Shown: positions 63,804 through 64,000 of the stretch, piece by piece | Layout of the letters: each line of letters starts with the position of its first letter | Numbering within the stretch: position 1 is the stretch's first letter | Assembly: GCA_012839805.1 (NCBI GenBank) | Contig: DUMU01000035.1 | Span: 169,296-233,295 of the forward strand | Reading direction: 5' to 3' | Origin: Bacillota bacterium | GTDB taxonomy: Bacteria > Bacillota > Limnochordia > Limnochordales > DUMU01 | Length of the DNA: 64,000 nucleotides | Notes under the pieces: generated by a model | What the model was told of the DNA's origin: nothing | The model's input: only the letters and a program-made list of their open reading frames with translations | The model's database searches: none | Program-made: the position numbers and the translations under genes

Positions 63804-64000
63804 ATGATGCGTTCATTGTGGACTGCCGCGTCGGGCATGATCGCTCAGCAGTTCAACATCGACAGTATCGCCAACAACCTGGCCAACGTGAATACAGTAG
63901 GCTTCAAACGCAGCCGGGTGGACTTTCAAGATCTGCTCTACCAGACCGTACGTTATGCCGGAAGTCCGGTGAGCGCCGGGGCGCAATTGCCCACCGGCAT
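63804..64000 (+). CDS. flhP: Flagellar basal-body rod protein FlgG (FlhP-like), 3' end outside window
   Basis: Open to the window edge (65 codons visible). ATG 63804 has AGGAGG 7 nt upstream; ATG 63807 is also possible. The codons give [20 protein letters not shown] then [18 protein letters not shown] and [14 protein letters not shown], the standard FlgG N-terminus. FlgG forms the distal rod. It is the gene after flhO in the same order as in Bacillus (flhO-flhP). Confidence 0.92.
   Translation, partial: MMRSLWTAASGMIAQQFNIDSIANNLANVNTVGFKRSRVDFQDLLYQTVRYAGSPVSAGAQLPTG

Overview
The window looks like the chromosome of a spore-forming, probably flagellated Bacillota (Firmicutes) species with a GC-rich genome (about 60-65 % by eye). 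The lineage signal comes from CodY, a DarA-type cyclic-di-AMP receptor, SpoIIID, a SpoIIQ-like protein behind a good sigma-F-type promoter, an Mbl-type MreB, and the gene order spoIIQ-spoIIID-mbl-flhO-flhP that is also found in Bacillus. Starts are often GTG or TTG behind strong Shine-Dalgarno (SD) sites. I cannot name the genus.

Layout. 1-6.9 kb: end of a secreted glucosaminidase-type protein, an SGNH esterase, an SDR reductase, a class III aminotransferase, a GNAT acetyltransferase, a broken sugar-phosphate isomerase and a LacI regulator. 6.9-10.1 kb: a degraded gap, an orphan sugar-binding lipoprotein-like/secreted protein gene, a MntA-HepT toxin-antitoxin pair and a tiny membrane protein. 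10.3-14.6 kb: two ABC exporters in tandem (FtsX/MacB type, then ABC-2 type), the first behind a PhoB/OmpR-like direct repeat. 14.6-23.5 kb, minus strand: a type I restriction-modification island, in transcript order hsdM, abiEi, truncated abiEii, hsdS, fic, hsdR, with 4-nt overlaps at three junctions. 23.5-32.6 kb: a COG3044-type ATPase, a Gfo/Idh/MocA oxidoreductase, an ammonium-transport operon whose PII gene has an internal deletion, asparagine synthetase and epoxyqueuosine reductase. 32.9-41.5 kb: a glucuronate-isomerase-like hydrolase, a DUF1015 protein, guaB, a CPBP protease, folP-folK, darA, tRNA-Leu(CAG) and codY. 41.6-50.8 kb: dinB, two unrecognised genes, prfA-prmC-sua5, folE, an arginine-phosphatase-like gene with a large insertion, rpiB and upp. 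50.9-58.4 kb: a complete F1Fo ATP synthase operon (two I/Z-type genes, then a, c, b, delta, alpha, gamma, beta, epsilon). 58.5-64 kb: a second orphan solute-binding protein, then spoIIQ-spoIIID-mbl-flgF-flgG, the last cut by the window edge.

How the parts work together. The restriction island joins DNA recognition and cleavage to a Fic AMP-transferase and an AbiE-type toxin-antitoxin pair in one strand-uniform block, and the fic gene has its own AT-rich inverted-repeat operator. The amt-PII pair, asnB and codY are nitrogen and branched-chain/GTP sensing functions, with guaB nearby supplying the GTP pathway. prfA-prmC-sua5 is a translation cassette; rpiB-upp lies just upstream of the ATP synthase promoter, an order common in Bacillota.

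Most unusual observations: the c-subunit of the ATP synthase has lost the glycine-rich helix motif; a YwlE-like phosphatase carries a roughly 75-residue insertion between its two catalytic loops; two genes (a sugar isomerase and PII) carry short internal frameshifting deletions while two others (lacI-type and queG) encode their conserved N-termini upstream of any standard start codon. The last set may be real gene decay or assembly error, and reads would decide. No clear wholly new system was proven; the best candidates for new biology are the R-M/Fic/AbiE island and the unrecognised gene pair at 42.9-44.9 kb.
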